A stretch of DNA of 64,000 nt from Muricea muricata (taxonomy: Eukaryota; Cnidaria; Anthozoa; Malacalcyonacea; Plexauridae). The notes below the pieces were generated by a model. The model saw nothing but the letters and a program-made list of their open reading frames with translations, was not told the DNA's origin and searched no databases. The DNA lies in assembly GCA_963855995.1 (NCBI GenBank), contig OY979721.1:5807195-5871194 (forward strand), written 5' to 3'. Positions 34,391 through 48,175 of this stretch are shown piece after piece (within the stretch, counting starts at the first letter, position 1; each line of letters starts with the position of its first letter). A program made the translations under genes and the position numbers.

Positions 34391-35690
34391 TCGGTCAGAG
34401 CGACGTTTTAGAGCTTAAAATGAGGTTTTCATTGCTAAAGTGAACGAGTTGAGCGCAATGATGTACTGCAATCACGGACCTAAAAGAGACATTCTAAATG
34501 GAAATTGCAGAACTTAGCATGTCGGGAATCATGTTTTCGGCGGTCAAACCATCGACATGAGCGAAAGTACATGTTGAAATGAGAAACCTATAACTTGCTT
34601 GTAGACTGAAAAGAAACGATCTTAGAACCATAAAAATCGCGTTTTAAGCGTTTTAGAAGCGATTTGAGCGTAAAAACATGCTCAAATCACCAACTAAAAA
34701 TCGCCGTTTTAAATCGATCAGGGCGACGTTTTAGAGCTTTAAATGAGGTTTTCAGTGCTAAAGTGAACGAGTTGAGCGCAATGATGTACTGCAATCACGG
34801 ACCTAAAAGAGACTTTCTAAATGGAAATTGCAGAACTTAGCAAGTCGGGAATCATGTTTTCGGCGCTCAAACCATCGACATGAGCGAAATAACACGTTGA
34901 CATTAGAAACCTATAACTTGCTTGTAGACTGAACAGAAACGATCTTAGAACCATCAAAATTGCGTTTTAAGCGTTCTAGAAGCGATTTGAGCGTAAAAAC
35001 ATGCTCAAATCACCAACTAAAAATCGCCGTTTTAAATCGGTCAGAGCGACGTTTTAGAGCTTAAAATGAGGTTTTCATTGCTAAAGTGAACGAGTTGAGC
35101 GCAATGATGTACTGCAATCACGGACCTAAAAGAGACATTCTAAATGGAAATTGCAGAACTTAGCATGTCGGGAATCATGTTTTCGGCGGTCAAACCATCG
35201 ACATGAGCGAAAGTACATGTTGAAATGAGAAACCTATAACTTGCTTGTAGACTGAAAAGAAACGATCTTAGAACCATAAAAATCGCGTTTTAAGCGTTTT
35301 AGAAGCGATTTGAGCGTAAAAACATGCTCAAATCACCAACTAAAAATCGCCGTTTTAAATCGATCAGGGCGACGTTTTAGAGCTTTAAATGAGGTTTTCA
35401 GTGCTAAAGTGAACGAGTTGAGCGCAATGATGTACTGCAATCACGGACCTAAAAGAGACTTTCTAAATGGAAATTGCAGAACTTAGCAAGTCGGGAATCA
35501 TGTTTTCGGCGCTCAAACCATCGACATGAGCGAAATAACACGTTGACATTAGAAACCTATAACTTGCTTGTAGACTGAACAGAAACGATCTTAGAACCAT
35601 CAAAATTGCGTTTTAAGCGTTCTAGAAGCGATTTGAGCGTAAAAACATGCTCAAATCACAAACTAAAAATTGCCGTTTTAAATCGATCAG
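34390..35690 (+). repeat. 2-monomer duplication (646 bp)
   Basis: The rare word CGGTCAGAGCG is marked by GGTCAG at 34,393 and 35,039, 646 bp apart, and also occurs at 33,101 and 37,300. Between them AGACATTCTAAATGG and the class F TTTTAGAAGCG (34,652 and 35,298) repeat in step, so an A-F-G stretch was duplicated by two monomers. Confidence 0.75.
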
Positions 35691-37300
35691 GGCAACGTTT
35701 TAGAGCTTGAAATGACGTTTTCAGTGCTAAAGTGAAAGAGTTGAGCGCAATGATGTACTGCAATCACGGACCTAAAAGAGACTTTCTAAATGGAAATTGC
35801 AGAACTTAGCATGTCGGGAATCATGTTTTCGTCGCTCAAACCATCGAGATGAGCGAAATGACATGTTGAAATGAGAAACCTATAACTTGGTTGTAAACTG
35901 AAAAGAAACGATCTTAGAACCATCAAAATCACGTTTTAGGCGTTCTAGAAGCGATTTGAGCGTAAAAACATGCTCAAATAACCAACTTAAAATTGCCGTT
36001 TTAAATCGATCAGGGCGACGTTTTAGAGCTTAAAATGAGGTTTTCAGTGCTAAAGTGAACGAGTTGAGCGCAATGATGTACTGCAATCACGGACCTAAAA
36101 GAGACTTTCTAAATGGAAATTGCAGAACTTAGCATGTCGGGAATCATGTTTTCGGCGCTCAAACCATCGAGATGATAGGAATGACATGTTGAAATGAGAA
36201 ACCTATAACTTGGTTGTAAACTGAAAAGAAACGATCTTAGAACCATCAAAATCACGTTTTAGGCGTTCTAGAAGCGATTTGAGCGTAAAAACATGCTCAA
36301 ATAACCAACTAAAAATTGCCGTTTTAAATCGATCAGGGCGACGTTTTAGAGCTTAAAATGAGGTTTTCAGTGCTAATGTGAACGAGTTGAGCGCAATGAT
36401 GTACTGCAATCACGGACCTAAAAGAGACTTTCTAAATGGAAATAGCAGAACTTAGCAAGTCGGGAATCATGTTTTCGGCGCTCAAACCATCGACAAGAGC
36501 AAAATAACACGTTGACATTAAAAACCTATAACTTGCTTGTAGACTGAAAAGAAACGATCTTAGAACCATCAAAATTGCGTTTTAAGCGTTCTAGAAGCGA
36601 TTTGAGCGTAAAAATATGCTCAAATCACCAACTAAAAATCGCCGTTTAAAATCGATCAGGGCGACGTTTTAGAGCTTAAAATGATGTTTTCAGTGCTAAA
36701 GTGAACGAGTTGAGCGCAATGATGTACTGCAATCACGGACTTAAAAGAGACCTTCTAAATGGAAATAGCAGAAGTTAGCAAGTCGGGAATCATGTTTTCG
36801 GCACTCAAACCATCGAAATGAGCAAAATAACACGTTGACAAGAGAAACCTATAACTTGCTTGTAAACTGAAAAGAAACGATCTTAGAACCATCAAAATCG
36901 TGTTTTAAACGTTCTAGAAGCGATTTGAGCGTAAAAACATGCTCAAATAACCAACTTAAAATTGCCGTTTTAAATCGATCAGGGCGACGTTTTAGAGCTT
37001 AAAATGAGGTTTTCAGTGCTAAAGTGAACGAGTTGAGCGCAATGATGTACTGCAATCACGGACCTAAAAGAGACTTTCTAAATGGAAATTGCAGAACTTA
37101 GCATGTCGGGAATCATGTTTTCGTCGCTCAAACCATCGAGATGAGCGAAATGACATGTTGAAATGAGAAACCTATAACTTGGTTGTAAACTGAAAAGAAA
37201 CGATCTTAGAACCATCAAAATCACGTTTTAGGCGTTCTAGAAGCGATTTGAGCGTAAAAACATGCTCAAATCACCAACTAAAAATTGCCGTTTTAAATCG
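35690..37300 (+). repeat. Satellite: A-B-C-H-A run without local duplication
   Basis: Ordinary monomers in the order A, B, C, H, A starting near 35,850. The C and H monomers recur about 2,584 bp downstream (C near 36,493 and 39,077), eight monomers away. Minor private changes include AAAATATGC near 36,612, CGTTTAAAATCG near 36,644 and TTTTAAACG near 36,903. No gene or insertion is visible. Confidence 0.7.
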
Positions 37301-38400
37301 GTCAGAGCGACGTTTTAGAGCTTAAAATGAGGTTTTCATTGCTAAAGTGAACGAGTTGAGTGCAATGATGTACTGCAATCACGGACGTAAAAGAGACTTT
37401 CTAATTGGAAATTGCAGAACTTAGCATGTCGGGAATCATGTTTTAGGCGGTCAAACCATCGACATGAGCGAAAGTACATGTTGAAATGAGAAACCTATAA
37501 CTTGCTTGTAGACTGAAAAGAAACGATCTTAGAACCATAAAAATCGCGTTTTAAGCGTTCTAGAAGCGATTTGAGCGTAAAAACATGCTCAAATCACCAA
37601 CTAAAAATCGCCGTTCTAAATCGATCAGGGCGACGTTTTAGAGCTTTAAATGAGGTTTTCAGTGCTAAAGTGAACGAGTTGAGCGCAATGATGTACTGCA
37701 ATCACGGACCTAAAAGAGACTTTCTAAATGGAAATTGCAGAACTTAGCATGTCGGGAATCATGTTTTCGTCGCTCAAACCATCGAGATGAGCGAAATGAC
37801 ATGTTGAAATGAGAAACCTATAACTTGGTTGTAAACTGAAAAGAAACGATCTTAGAACCATCAAAATCACGTTTTAGGCGTTCTAGAAGCGATTTGAGCG
37901 TAAAAACATGCTCAAATCACCAACTAAAAATTGCCGTTTTAAATCGATCAGAGCGACGTTTTAGAGCTTAAAATGAGGTTTTCATTGCTAAAGTGAACGA
38001 GTTGAGTGCAATGATGTACTGCAATCACGGACGTAAAAGAGACTTTCTAATTGGAAATTGCAGAACTTAGCATGTCGGGAATCATATTTTAGGCGGTCAA
38101 ACCATCGACATGAGCGAAAGTACATGTTGAAATGAGAAACCTATAACTTGCTTGTAGACTGAAAAGAAACGATCTTAGAACCATAAAAATCGCGTTTTAA
38201 GCGTTCTAGAAGCGATTTGAGCGTAAAAACATGCTCAAATCACCAACTAAAAATCGCCGTTCTAAATCGATCAGGGCGACGTTTTAGAGCTTTAAATGAG
38301 GTTTTCAGTGCTAAAGTGAACGAGTTGAGCGCAATGATGTACTGCAATCACGGACCTAAAAGAGACTTTCTAAATGGAAATTGCAGAACTTAGCAAGTCG
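37300..38400 (+). repeat. 2-monomer tandem duplication (646 bp)
   Basis: Rare words repeat exactly 646 bp apart: ACGGACGTAAAAG at 37,381 and 38,027, TTTCTAATTGG, TTTTAGGCGGTC near 37,441/38,087, and CCGTTCTAAATCG at 37,611/38,257. The copies differ only at scattered bases, for example ATCATGTTTTAGG against ATCATATTTTAGG. Confidence 0.8.
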
Positions 38401-41400
38401 GGAATCATGTTTTCGGCGCTCAAACCATCGACATGAGCGAAATAACACGTTGACATTAGAAACCTATAACTTGGTTGTAAACTGAAAAGAAACGATCTTA
38501 GAACCATCAAAATCACGTTTTAGGCGTTCTAGAAGCGATTTGAGCGTAAAAACATGCTCAAATAACCAACTTAGAATTGCCGTTTTAAATCGATCAGGGC
38601 GACGTTTTAGAGCTTAAAATGAGGTTTTCAGTGCTAAAGTGAACGAGTTGAGCGCAATGATGTACTGCAATCACGGACCTAAAAGAGACTTTCTAAATGG
38701 AAATTGCAGAACTTAGCATGTCGGGAATCATGTTTTCGGCGCTCAAACCATCGAGATGATAGGAATGACATGTTGAAATTAGAAACCTATAACTTGGTTG
38801 TAAACTGAAAAGAAACGATCTTAGAACCATCAAAATCACGTTTTAGGCGTTCTAGAAGCGATTTGAGCGTAAAAACATGCTCAAATAACCAACTAAAAAT
38901 TGCCGTTTTAAATCGATCAGGGCGACGTTTTAGAGCTTAAAATGAGGTTTTCAGTGCTAATGTGAACGAGTTGAGCGCAATGATGTACTGCAATCACGGA
39001 CCTAAAAGAGACTTTCTAAATGGAAATAGCAGAACTTAGCAAGTCGGGAATCATGTTTTCGGCGCTCAAACCATCGACAAGAGCAAAATAACACGTTGAC
39101 ATTAAAAACCTATAACTTGCTTGTAGACTGAAAAGAAACGATCTTAGAACCATCAAAATTGCGTTTTAAGCCTTCTAGAAGCGATTTGAGCGTAAAAACA
39201 TGCTCAAATCACCAACTAAAAATCGCCGTTTTAAATCGATCAGGGCGACGTTTTAGAGCTTAAAATGATGTTTTCAGTGCTAAAGTGAACGAGTTGAGCG
39301 CAATGATGTACTGCAATCACGGACTTAAAAGAGACCTTCTAAATGGAAATAGCAGAAGTTAGCAAGTCGGGAATCATGTTTTCGGCACTCAAACCATCGA
39401 GATGAGCGAAATAACACGTTGACAAGAGAAACCTATAACTTGCTTGTAAACTGAAAAGAAACGATCTTAGAACCATCAAAATCGTGTTTAAAGCGTTCTA
39501 GAAGCGATTTGAGCGTAAAAACATGCTCAAATAACCAACTTAAAATTGCCGTTTTAAATCGATCAGGGCGACGTTTTAGAGCTTAAAATGAGGTTTTCAG
39601 TGCTAAAGTGAACGAGTTGAGCGCAATGATGTACTGCAATCACGGACCTAAAAGAGACTTTCTAAATGGAAATTGCAGAACTTAGCATGTCGGGAATCAT
39701 CTTTTCGTCGCTCAAACCATCGAGATGAGCGAAATGACATGTTTAAATGAGAAACTTATAACTTGGTTGTAAACTGAAAAGAAACGATCTTAGAACCATA
39801 AAAATCGCGTTTTAAGCGTTCTAGAAGCGATTTGAGCGTAAAAACATGCTCAAATCACCAACTAAAAATCGCCGTTTTAAATCGATCAGGGCGACGTTTT
39901 AGAGCTTTAAATGAGGTTTTCAGTGCTAAAGTGAACGAGTTGAGCGCAATGATGTACTGCAATCACGGACCTAAAAGAGACTTTCTAAATGGAAATTGCA
40001 GAACTTTGCAAGTCGGGAATCATGTTTTCGGCGCTCAAACCATCGACATGAGCGAAATAACACGTTGACATTAGAAACCTATAACTTGCTTGTCGACTGA
40101 ACAGAAACGATCTTAGAACCATCAAAATTGCGTTTTAAGCGTTCTAGAAGCGATTTGAGCGTAAAAACATGCTCAAATCACAAACTAAAAATTGCCGTTT
40201 TAAATCGATCAGGGCAACGTTTTAGAGCTTGAAATGACGTTTTCAGTGCTAAAGTGAAAGAGTTGAGCGCAATGATGTACTGCAATCACGGACCTAAAAG
40301 AGACTTTCTAAATGGAAATTGCAGAACTTAGCATGTCGCGAATCATGTTTTCGTCGCTCAAACCATCGAGATGAGCGAAATGACATGTTGAAATGAGAAA
40401 CCTATAACTTGGTTGTAAACTGAAAAGAAACGATCTTAGAACCATCAAAATCACGTTTTAGGCGTTCTAGAAGCGATTTGAGCGTAAAAACATGCTCAAA
40501 TAACCAACTTAAAATTGCCGTTTTAAATCGATCAGGTCGACGTTTTAGAGCTTAAAATGAGGTTTTCAGTGCTAAAGTGAACGAGTTGAGCGCAATGATG
40601 TACTGCAATCACGGACCTAAAAGAGACTTTCTAAATGGAAATTGCAGAACTTAGCATGTCGGGAATCATGTTTTCGTCGCTCAAACCATCGAGATGAGCG
40701 AAATGACATGTTGAAATGAGAAACCTATAACTTGGTTGTAAACTGAAAAGAAACGATCTTAGAACCATCAAAATCACGTTTTAGGCGTTCTAGAAGCGAT
40801 TTGAGCGTAAAAACATGCTCAAATAACCAACTTAAAATTGCCGTTTTAAATCGATCAGGGCGACGTTTTAGAGCTTAAAATGAGGTTTTCAGTGCTAAAG
40901 TGAACGAGTTGAGCGCAATGATGTACTGCAATCACGGACCTAAAAGAGACTTTCTAAATGGAAATTGCAGAACTTAGCATGTCGGGAATCATGTTTTCGG
41001 CGCTCAAACCATCGAGATGATAGGAATGACATGTTGAAATGAGAAACCTATAACTTGGTTGTAAACTGAAAAGAAACGATCTTAGAACCATCAAAATCAC
41101 GTTTTAGGCGTTCTAGAAGCGATTTAAGCGTAAAAACATGCTCAAATAACCAACTAAAAATTGCCGTTTTAAATCGATCAGGGCGACGTTTTAGAGCTTA
41201 AATTGAGGTTTTCAGTGCTAATGTGAACGAGTTGAGCGCAATGATGTACTGCAATCACGGACCTAAAAGAGACTTTCTAAATGGAAATAGCAGAACTTAG
41301 CAAGTCGGGAATCATGTTTTCGGCGCTCAAACCATCGACAAGAGCAAAATAACACGTTGACATTAAAAACCTATAACTTGCTTGTAGACTGAAAAGAAAC

Positions 41401-43020
41401 GATCTTAGAACCATCAAAATTGCGTTTTAAGCGTTCTAGAAGCGATTTGAGCGTAAAAACATGCTCAAATCACCAACTAAAAATCGCCGTTTTAAATCGA
41501 TCAGGGCGACGTTTTAGAGCTTAAAATGATGTTTTCAGTGCTAAAGTGAACGAGTTGAGCGCAATGATGTACTGCAATCACGGACTTAAAAGAGACCTTC
41601 TAAATGGAAATAGCAGAAGTTAGCAAGTCGGGAATCATGTTTTCGGCACTCAAACCATCGAGATGAGCGAAATAACACTTTGACAAAAGAAACCTATAAC
41701 ATGGTTGTAAACTGAAAGGAAACGATCTTAGAACCATCAAAATCACGTTTTAGGCGTTCTAGAAGCGATTTGAGCGTAAAAACATGCTCAAATAACCAAC
41801 TAAAAATTGCCGTTTTAAATCGATCAGGGCGACGTTTTAGAGCTTAAAATGAGGTTTTCAATGCTAATGTGAACGAGTTGAGCGCAATGATGTACAGCAA
41901 TAACGGACCTAAAAGAGACTTTCTAAATGGAAATTGCAGAACTTAGCATGTCGGGAATCATGTTTTCGTCGCTCAAACCATCGAGATGAGCGAAATGACA
42001 TGTTGAAATGAGAAACCTATAACTTGGTTGTAAACTGAAAAGAAACGATCTTAGAACCATCAAAATCACGTTTTAGGCGTTCTAGAAGCGATTTGAGCGT
42101 AAAAACATGCTCAAATCACCAACTAAAAATCGCCGTTTTAAATCGATCAGAGCGACGTTTTAGAGCTTAAAATGAGGTTTTCATTGCTAAAGTGAACGAG
42201 TTGAGCGCAATGATGTACTGCAATCACGGACCTAAAAGAGACTTTCTAAATGGAAATTGCGGAACTTAGCATGTCGGGAATCATGTTTTCGGCGGTCAAA
42301 CCATCGACATGAGCGAAAGTACATGTTGAAATGAGAAACCTATAACTTGCTTGTAGACTGAAAAGAAACGATCTTAGAACCATAAAAATGGCGTTTTAAG
42401 CGTTCTAGAAGCGATTTGAGCGTAAAAACATGCTCAAATCACCAACTAAAAATCGCCGTTTTAAATCGATCAGGGCGACGTTTTAGAGCTTTAAATGAGG
42501 TTTTCAGTGCTAAAGTGAACGAGTTGAGCGCAATGATGTACTGCAATCACGGACCTAAAAGAGACTTTCTAAATGGAAATTGCAGAACTTAGCAAGTCGG
42601 GAATCATGTTTTCGGCGCTCAAACCATCGACATGAGCGAAATAACACGTTGACATTAAAAACCTATAACTTGCTTGTAGACTGAACAGAAACGATCTTAG
42701 AACCATCAAAATTGCGTTTTAAGCGTTCTAGAAGCGATTTGAGCGTAAAAACATGCTCAAATCACAAACTAAAAATTGCCGTTTTAAATCGATCAGGGCA
42801 ACGTTTTAGAGCTTGAAATGACGTTTTCAGTGCTAAAGTGAAAGAGTTGAGCGCAATGATGTACTGCAATCACGGACCTAAAAGAGACTTTCTAAATGGA
42901 AATTGCAGAACTTAGCATGTCGGGAATCATGTTTTCGTCGCTCAAACCATCGAGATGAGCGAAATGACATGTTGAAATGAGAAACCTATAACTTGGTTGT
43001 AAACTGAAAAGAAACGATCT
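38400..43020 (+). repeat. Satellite with several chimeric monomers
   Basis: Class order by start: 38,434 G/A hybrid, 38,757 B, 39,080 C, 39,403 H, 39,726 A/F hybrid, 40,049 G, 40,372 A, 40,695 A, 41,018 B, 41,341 C, 41,664 H/B hybrid, 41,987 A, 42,310 F, 42,633 G, 42,956 A. The two adjacent A monomers at 40,372 and 40,695 correspond to a single A at 42,956 in the next module, a one-monomer length difference. The plus-strand open frame at 39,832-40,068 crosses the A/F hybrid and has no support as a gene. Confidence 0.7.
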
Positions 43021-46000
43021 TAGAACCATCAAAATCACGTTTTAGGCGTTCTAGAAGCGATTTGAGCGTAAAAACATGCTCAAATAACCAACTTAAAATT
43101 GCCGTTTTAAATCGATCAGGGCGACGTTTTAGAGCTTAAAATGAGGTTTTCAGTGCTAAAGTGAACGAGTTGAGCGCAATGATGTACTGCAATCACGGAG
43201 CTAAAAGAGACTTTCTAAATGGAAATTGCAGAACTTAGCATGTCGGGAATCATGTTTTCGGCGCTCAAACCATCGAGATGATAGGAATGACATGTTGAAA
43301 TGAGAAACCTATAACTTGGTTTTAAACTGAAAAGAAACGATCTTAGAACCATCAAAATCACGTTTTAGGCGTTCTAGAAGCGATTTGAGCGTAAAAACAT
43401 GCTCAAATAACCAACTAAAAATTGCCGTTTTAAATCGATCAGGGCGACGTTTTAGAGCTTAAAATGAGGTTTTCAGTGCTAATGTGAACGAGTTGAGCGC
43501 AATGATGTACTGCAATCACGGACCTAAAAGAGACTTTCTAAATGGAAATAGCAGAACTTAGCAAGTCGGGAATCATGTTTTCGGCGCTCAAACCATCGAC
43601 AAGAGCAAAATAACACGTTGACATTAAAAACCTATAACTTGCTTGTAGACTGAAAAGAAACGATCTTAGAACCATCAAAATTGCGTTTTAAGCGTTCTAG
43701 AAGCGATTTGAGCGTAAAAACATGCTCAAATCACCAACTAAAAATCGCCGTTTTAAATCGATCAGGGCGACGTTTTAGAGCTTAAAATGATGTTTTCAGT
43801 GCTAAAGTGAACGAGTTGAGCGCAATGATGTACTGCAATCACGGACTTAAAAGAGACCTTCTAAATGGAAATAGCAGAAGTTAGCAAGTCGGGAATCATG
43901 TTTTCGGCACTCAAACCATCGAGATGAGCGAAATAACACTTTGACAAAAGAAACCTATAACTTGGTTGTAAACTGAAAGGAAACGATCTTAGAACCATCA
44001 AAATCACGTTTTAGGCGTTCTAGAAGCGATTTGAGCGTAAAAACATGCTCAAATAACCAACTAAAAATTGCCGTTTTAAATCGATCAGGGCGACGTTTTA
44101 GAGCTTAAAATGAGGTTTTCAATGCTAATGTGAACGAGTTGAGCGCAATGATGTACAGCAATAACGGACCTAAAAGAGACTTTCTAAATGGAAATAGCAG
44201 AACTTAGCAAGTCGGGAATCATGTTTTCGGCGCTCAAACCATCGACAAGAGCAAAATAACACGTTGACATTAAAAACCTATAACTTGCTTGTAGACTGAA
44301 AAGAAACGATCTTAGAACAATCAAAATTGCGTTTTAAGCGTTCTAGAAGCGATTTGAGCGTAAAAACATGCTCAAATCACCAACTAAAAATCGCCGTTTT
44401 AAATCGATCAGGGCGACGTTTTAGAGCTTAAAATCAGGTTTTCAGGGCAAAAGTGAACGAGTTGAGCGCAATGATGTACTGCAATCACGGACCTAACCCA
44501 GACCTTCTAAATGGAAATAGCAGAAGTTAGCAAGTCGGGAATCATGTTTTCGGCGCTCAAACCATCGAGATGAGCGAAAAAACACGTTGACATGAGAAAC
44601 CTATAACTTGCTTGTAGACTGAAAAGAAACGATCTTAGAACCATCAAAATCGTGTTTTAAGCGTTCTAGAAGCGATTTGAGCGTAAAAACATGCTCAAAT
44701 AACCAACTTAAAATTGCCGTTTTAAATCGATCAGGGCGACGTTTTAGAGCTTAAAATGAGGTTTTCAGTGCTAAAGTGAACGAGTTGAGCGCAATGATGT
44801 ACTGCAATCACGGACCTAAAAGAGACTTTCTAAATGGAAATTGCAGAACTTAGCAAGTCGGGAATCATGTTTTCGGCGCTCAAACCATCGACAAGAGAAA
44901 AATAACACGTTGACATTAAAAACCTATAACTTGCTTGTAGACTGAAAAGAAACGATCTTAGAACCATCAAAATTGCGTTTTAAGCCTTCTAGAAGCGATT
45001 TAAGCGTAAAAACATGCTCAAATCACCAACTAAAAATCGCCGTTTTAAATCGATCAGGGCGACGTTTTAGAGCTTAAAATGAAGTTTTCACGAGTTGAGC
45101 GCAATGATGTACTGCAATCACGGACCTAAAAGAGACTTTCTAAATGGAAATTGCAGAACTTAGCATGTCGGGAATCATGTTTTCGGCGCTCAAACCATCG
45201 AGATGATAGGAATGACATGTTGAAATGAGAAACCTATAACTTGGTTGTAAACTGAAAGGAAACGATCTTAGAACCATCAAAATCACGTTTTAGGCGTTCT
45301 AGAAGCGATTTGAGCGTAAAAACATGCTCAAATAACCAACTAAAAATTGCCGTTTTAAATCGATCAGGGCGACGTTTTAGAGCTTAAAATGAGGTTTTCA
45401 GTGCTAATGTGAACGAGTTGAGCGCAATGATGTACAGCAATCACGGACCTAAAAGAGACTTTCTAAATGGAAATAGCAGAACTTAGCAAGTCGGGAATCA
45501 TGTTTTCGGCGCTCAAACCATCGACAAGAGCAAAATAACACGTTGACATTAAAAACCTATAACTTGCTTGTAGACTGAAAAGAAACGATCTTAGAACCAT
45601 CAAAATCACGTTTTAGGCGTTCTAGAAGCGATTTGAGCGTAAAAACATGCTCAAATAACCAACTTAAAATTGCCGTTTTAAATCGATCAGGGCGACGTTT
45701 TAGAGCTTAAAATGAGGTTTTCAGTGCTAAAGTGAACGAGTTGAGCGCAATGATGTACTGCAATCACGGACCTAAAAGAGACTTTCTAAATGGAAATTGC
45801 AGAACTTAGCATGTCGGGAATCATGTTTTCGGCGCTCAAACCATCGAGATGATAGGAATGACATGTTGAAATGAGAAACCTATAACTTGGTTTTAAACTG
45901 AAAAGAAACGATCTTAGAACCATCAAAATCACGTTTTAGGCGTTCTAGAAGCGATTTGAGCGTAAAAACATGCTCAAATAACCAACTAAAAATTGCCGTT

Positions 46001-48175
46001 TTAAATCGATCAGGGCGACGTTTTAGAGCTTAAAATGAGGTTTTCAGTGCTAATGTGAACGAGTTGAGCGCAATGATGTACTGCAATCACGGACCTAAAA
46101 GAGACTTTCTAAATGGAAATAGCAGAACTTAGCAAGTCGGGAATCATGTTTTCGGCGCTCAAACCATCGACAAGAGCAAAATAACACGTTGACATTAAAA
46201 ACCTATAACTTGCTTGTAGACTGAAAAGAAACGATCTTAGAACCATCAAAATTGCGTTTTAAGCGTTCTAGAAGCGATTTGAGCGTAAAAACATGCTCAA
46301 ATCACCAACTAAAAATCGCCGTTTTAAATCGATCAGGGCGACGTTTTAGAGCTTAAAATGATGTTTTCAGTGCTAAAGTGAACGAGTTGAGCGCAATGAT
46401 GTACTGCAATCACGGACTTAAAAGAGACCTTCTAAATGGAAATAGCAGAAGTTAGCAAGTCGGGAATCATGTTTTCGGCACTCAAACCATCGAGATGAGC
46501 GAAATAACACTTTGACAAAAGAAACCTATAACTTGGTTGTAAACTGAAAGGAAACGATCTTAGAACCATCAAAATCACGTTTTAGGCGTTCTAGAAGCGA
46601 TTTGAGCGTAAAAACATGCTCAAATAACCAACTAAAAATTGCCGTTTTAAATCGATCAGGGCGACGTTTTAGAGCTTAAAATGAGGTTTTCAATGCTAAT
46701 GTGAACGAGTTGAGCGCAATGATGTACAGCAATAACGGACCTAAAAGAGACTTTCTAAATGGAAATAGCAGAACTTAGCAAGTCGGGAATCATGTTTTCG
46801 GCGCTCAAACCATCGACAAGAGCAAAATAACACGTTGACATTAAAAACCTATAACTTGCTTGTAGACTGAAAAGAAACGATCTTAGAACAATCAAAATTG
46901 CGTTTTAAGCGTTCTAGAAGCGATTTGAGCGTAAAAACATGCTCAAATCACCAACTAAAAATCGCCGTTTTAAATCGATCAGGGCGACGTTTTAGAGCTT
47001 AAAATCAGGTTTTCAGGGCAAAAGTGAACGAGTTGAGCGCAATGATGTACTGCAATCACGGACCTAACCCAGACCTTCTAAATGGAAATAGCAGAAGTTA
47101 GCAAGTCGGGAATCATGTTTTCGGCGCTCAAACCATCGAGATGAGCGAAAAAACACGTTGACATGAGAAACCTATAACTTGCTTGTAGACTGAAAAGAAA
47201 CGATCTTAGAACCATCAAAATCGTGTTTTAAGCGTTCTAGAAGCGATTTGAGCGTAAAAACATGCTCAAATAACCAACTTAAAATTGCCGTTTTAAATCG
47301 ATCAGGGCGACGTTTTAGAGCTTAAAATGAGGTTTTCAGTGCTAAAGTGAACGAGTTGAGCGCAATGATGTACTGCAATCACGGACCTAAAAGAGACTTT
47401 CTAAATGGAAATTGCAGAACTTAGCAAGTCGGGAATCATGTTTTCGGCGCTCAAACCATCGACAAGAGAAAAATAACACGTTGACATTAAAAACCTATAA
47501 CTTGCTTGTAGACTGAAAAGAAACGATCTTAGAACCATCAAAATTGCGTTTTAAGCCTTCTAGAAGCGATTTAAGCGTAAAAACATGCTCAAATCACCAA
47601 CTAAAAATCGCCGTTTTAAATCGATCAGGGCGACGTTTTAGAGCTTAAAATGAAGTTTTCAGTGCTAAAGTGAACGAGTTGAGCGCAATGATGTACTGCA
47701 ATCACGGACCTAAAAGAGACTTTCTAAATGGAAATTGCAGAACTTAGCATGTCGGGAATCATGTTTTCGGCGCTCAAACCATCGAGATGATAGGAATGAC
47801 ATGTTGAAATGAGAAACCTATAACTTGGTTGTAAACTGAAAGGAAACGATCTTAGAACCATCAAAATCACGTTTTAGGCGTTCTAGAAGCGATTTGAGCG
47901 TAAAAACATGCTCAAATAACCAACTAAAAATTGCCGTTTTAAATCGATCAGGGCGACGTTTTAGAGCTTAAAATGAGGTTTTCAGTGCTAATGTGAACGA
48001 GTTGAGCGCAATGATGTACAGCAATCACGGACCTAAAAGAGACTTTCTAAATGGAAATAGCAGAACTTAGCAAGTCGGGAATCATGTTTTCGGCGCTCAA
48101 ACCATCGACAAGAGCAAAATAACACGTTGACATTAAAAACCTATAACTTGCTTGTAGACTGAAAAGAAACGATCT
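43020..48175 (+). repeat. 8-monomer tandem duplication (2,571 / 2,584 bp)
   Basis: About 43,020-45,590 and 45,591-48,175 are copies. Markers 2,571 bp apart: TTTTAAACTG at 43,320/45,891, AAATAACACTTTGAC at 43,931/46,502, AAATCAGGTTTTCAGG at 44,431/47,002, and ACAAGAGAAAAATAAC at 44,891/47,462. Copy 1 is 13 bp short of eight monomers because of the deletion at 45,090. Both ends of the duplication fall in the same conserved stretch, GAAAAGAAACGATCTTAGAAC. Confidence 0.85.
45090..45091 (+). other. 13-bp deletion in one monomer
   Basis: Between GAAGTTTTCA (ending at 45,090) and CGAGTTGAGC (starting at 45,091) the 13 bases GTGCTAAAGTGAA found in every comparable monomer are missing. This is the only indel over 1 bp I found in the window. 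The matching place in the second copy of the 8-mer, near 47,661, is intact. Confidence 0.9.

Noticed and set aside
39832-40068. Plus-strand open frame of 78 codons
   Set aside because: It is opened by single-base variants in an A/F hybrid monomer. Adjacent monomers have stops in the same frame, and no coding signal or conservation is visible.
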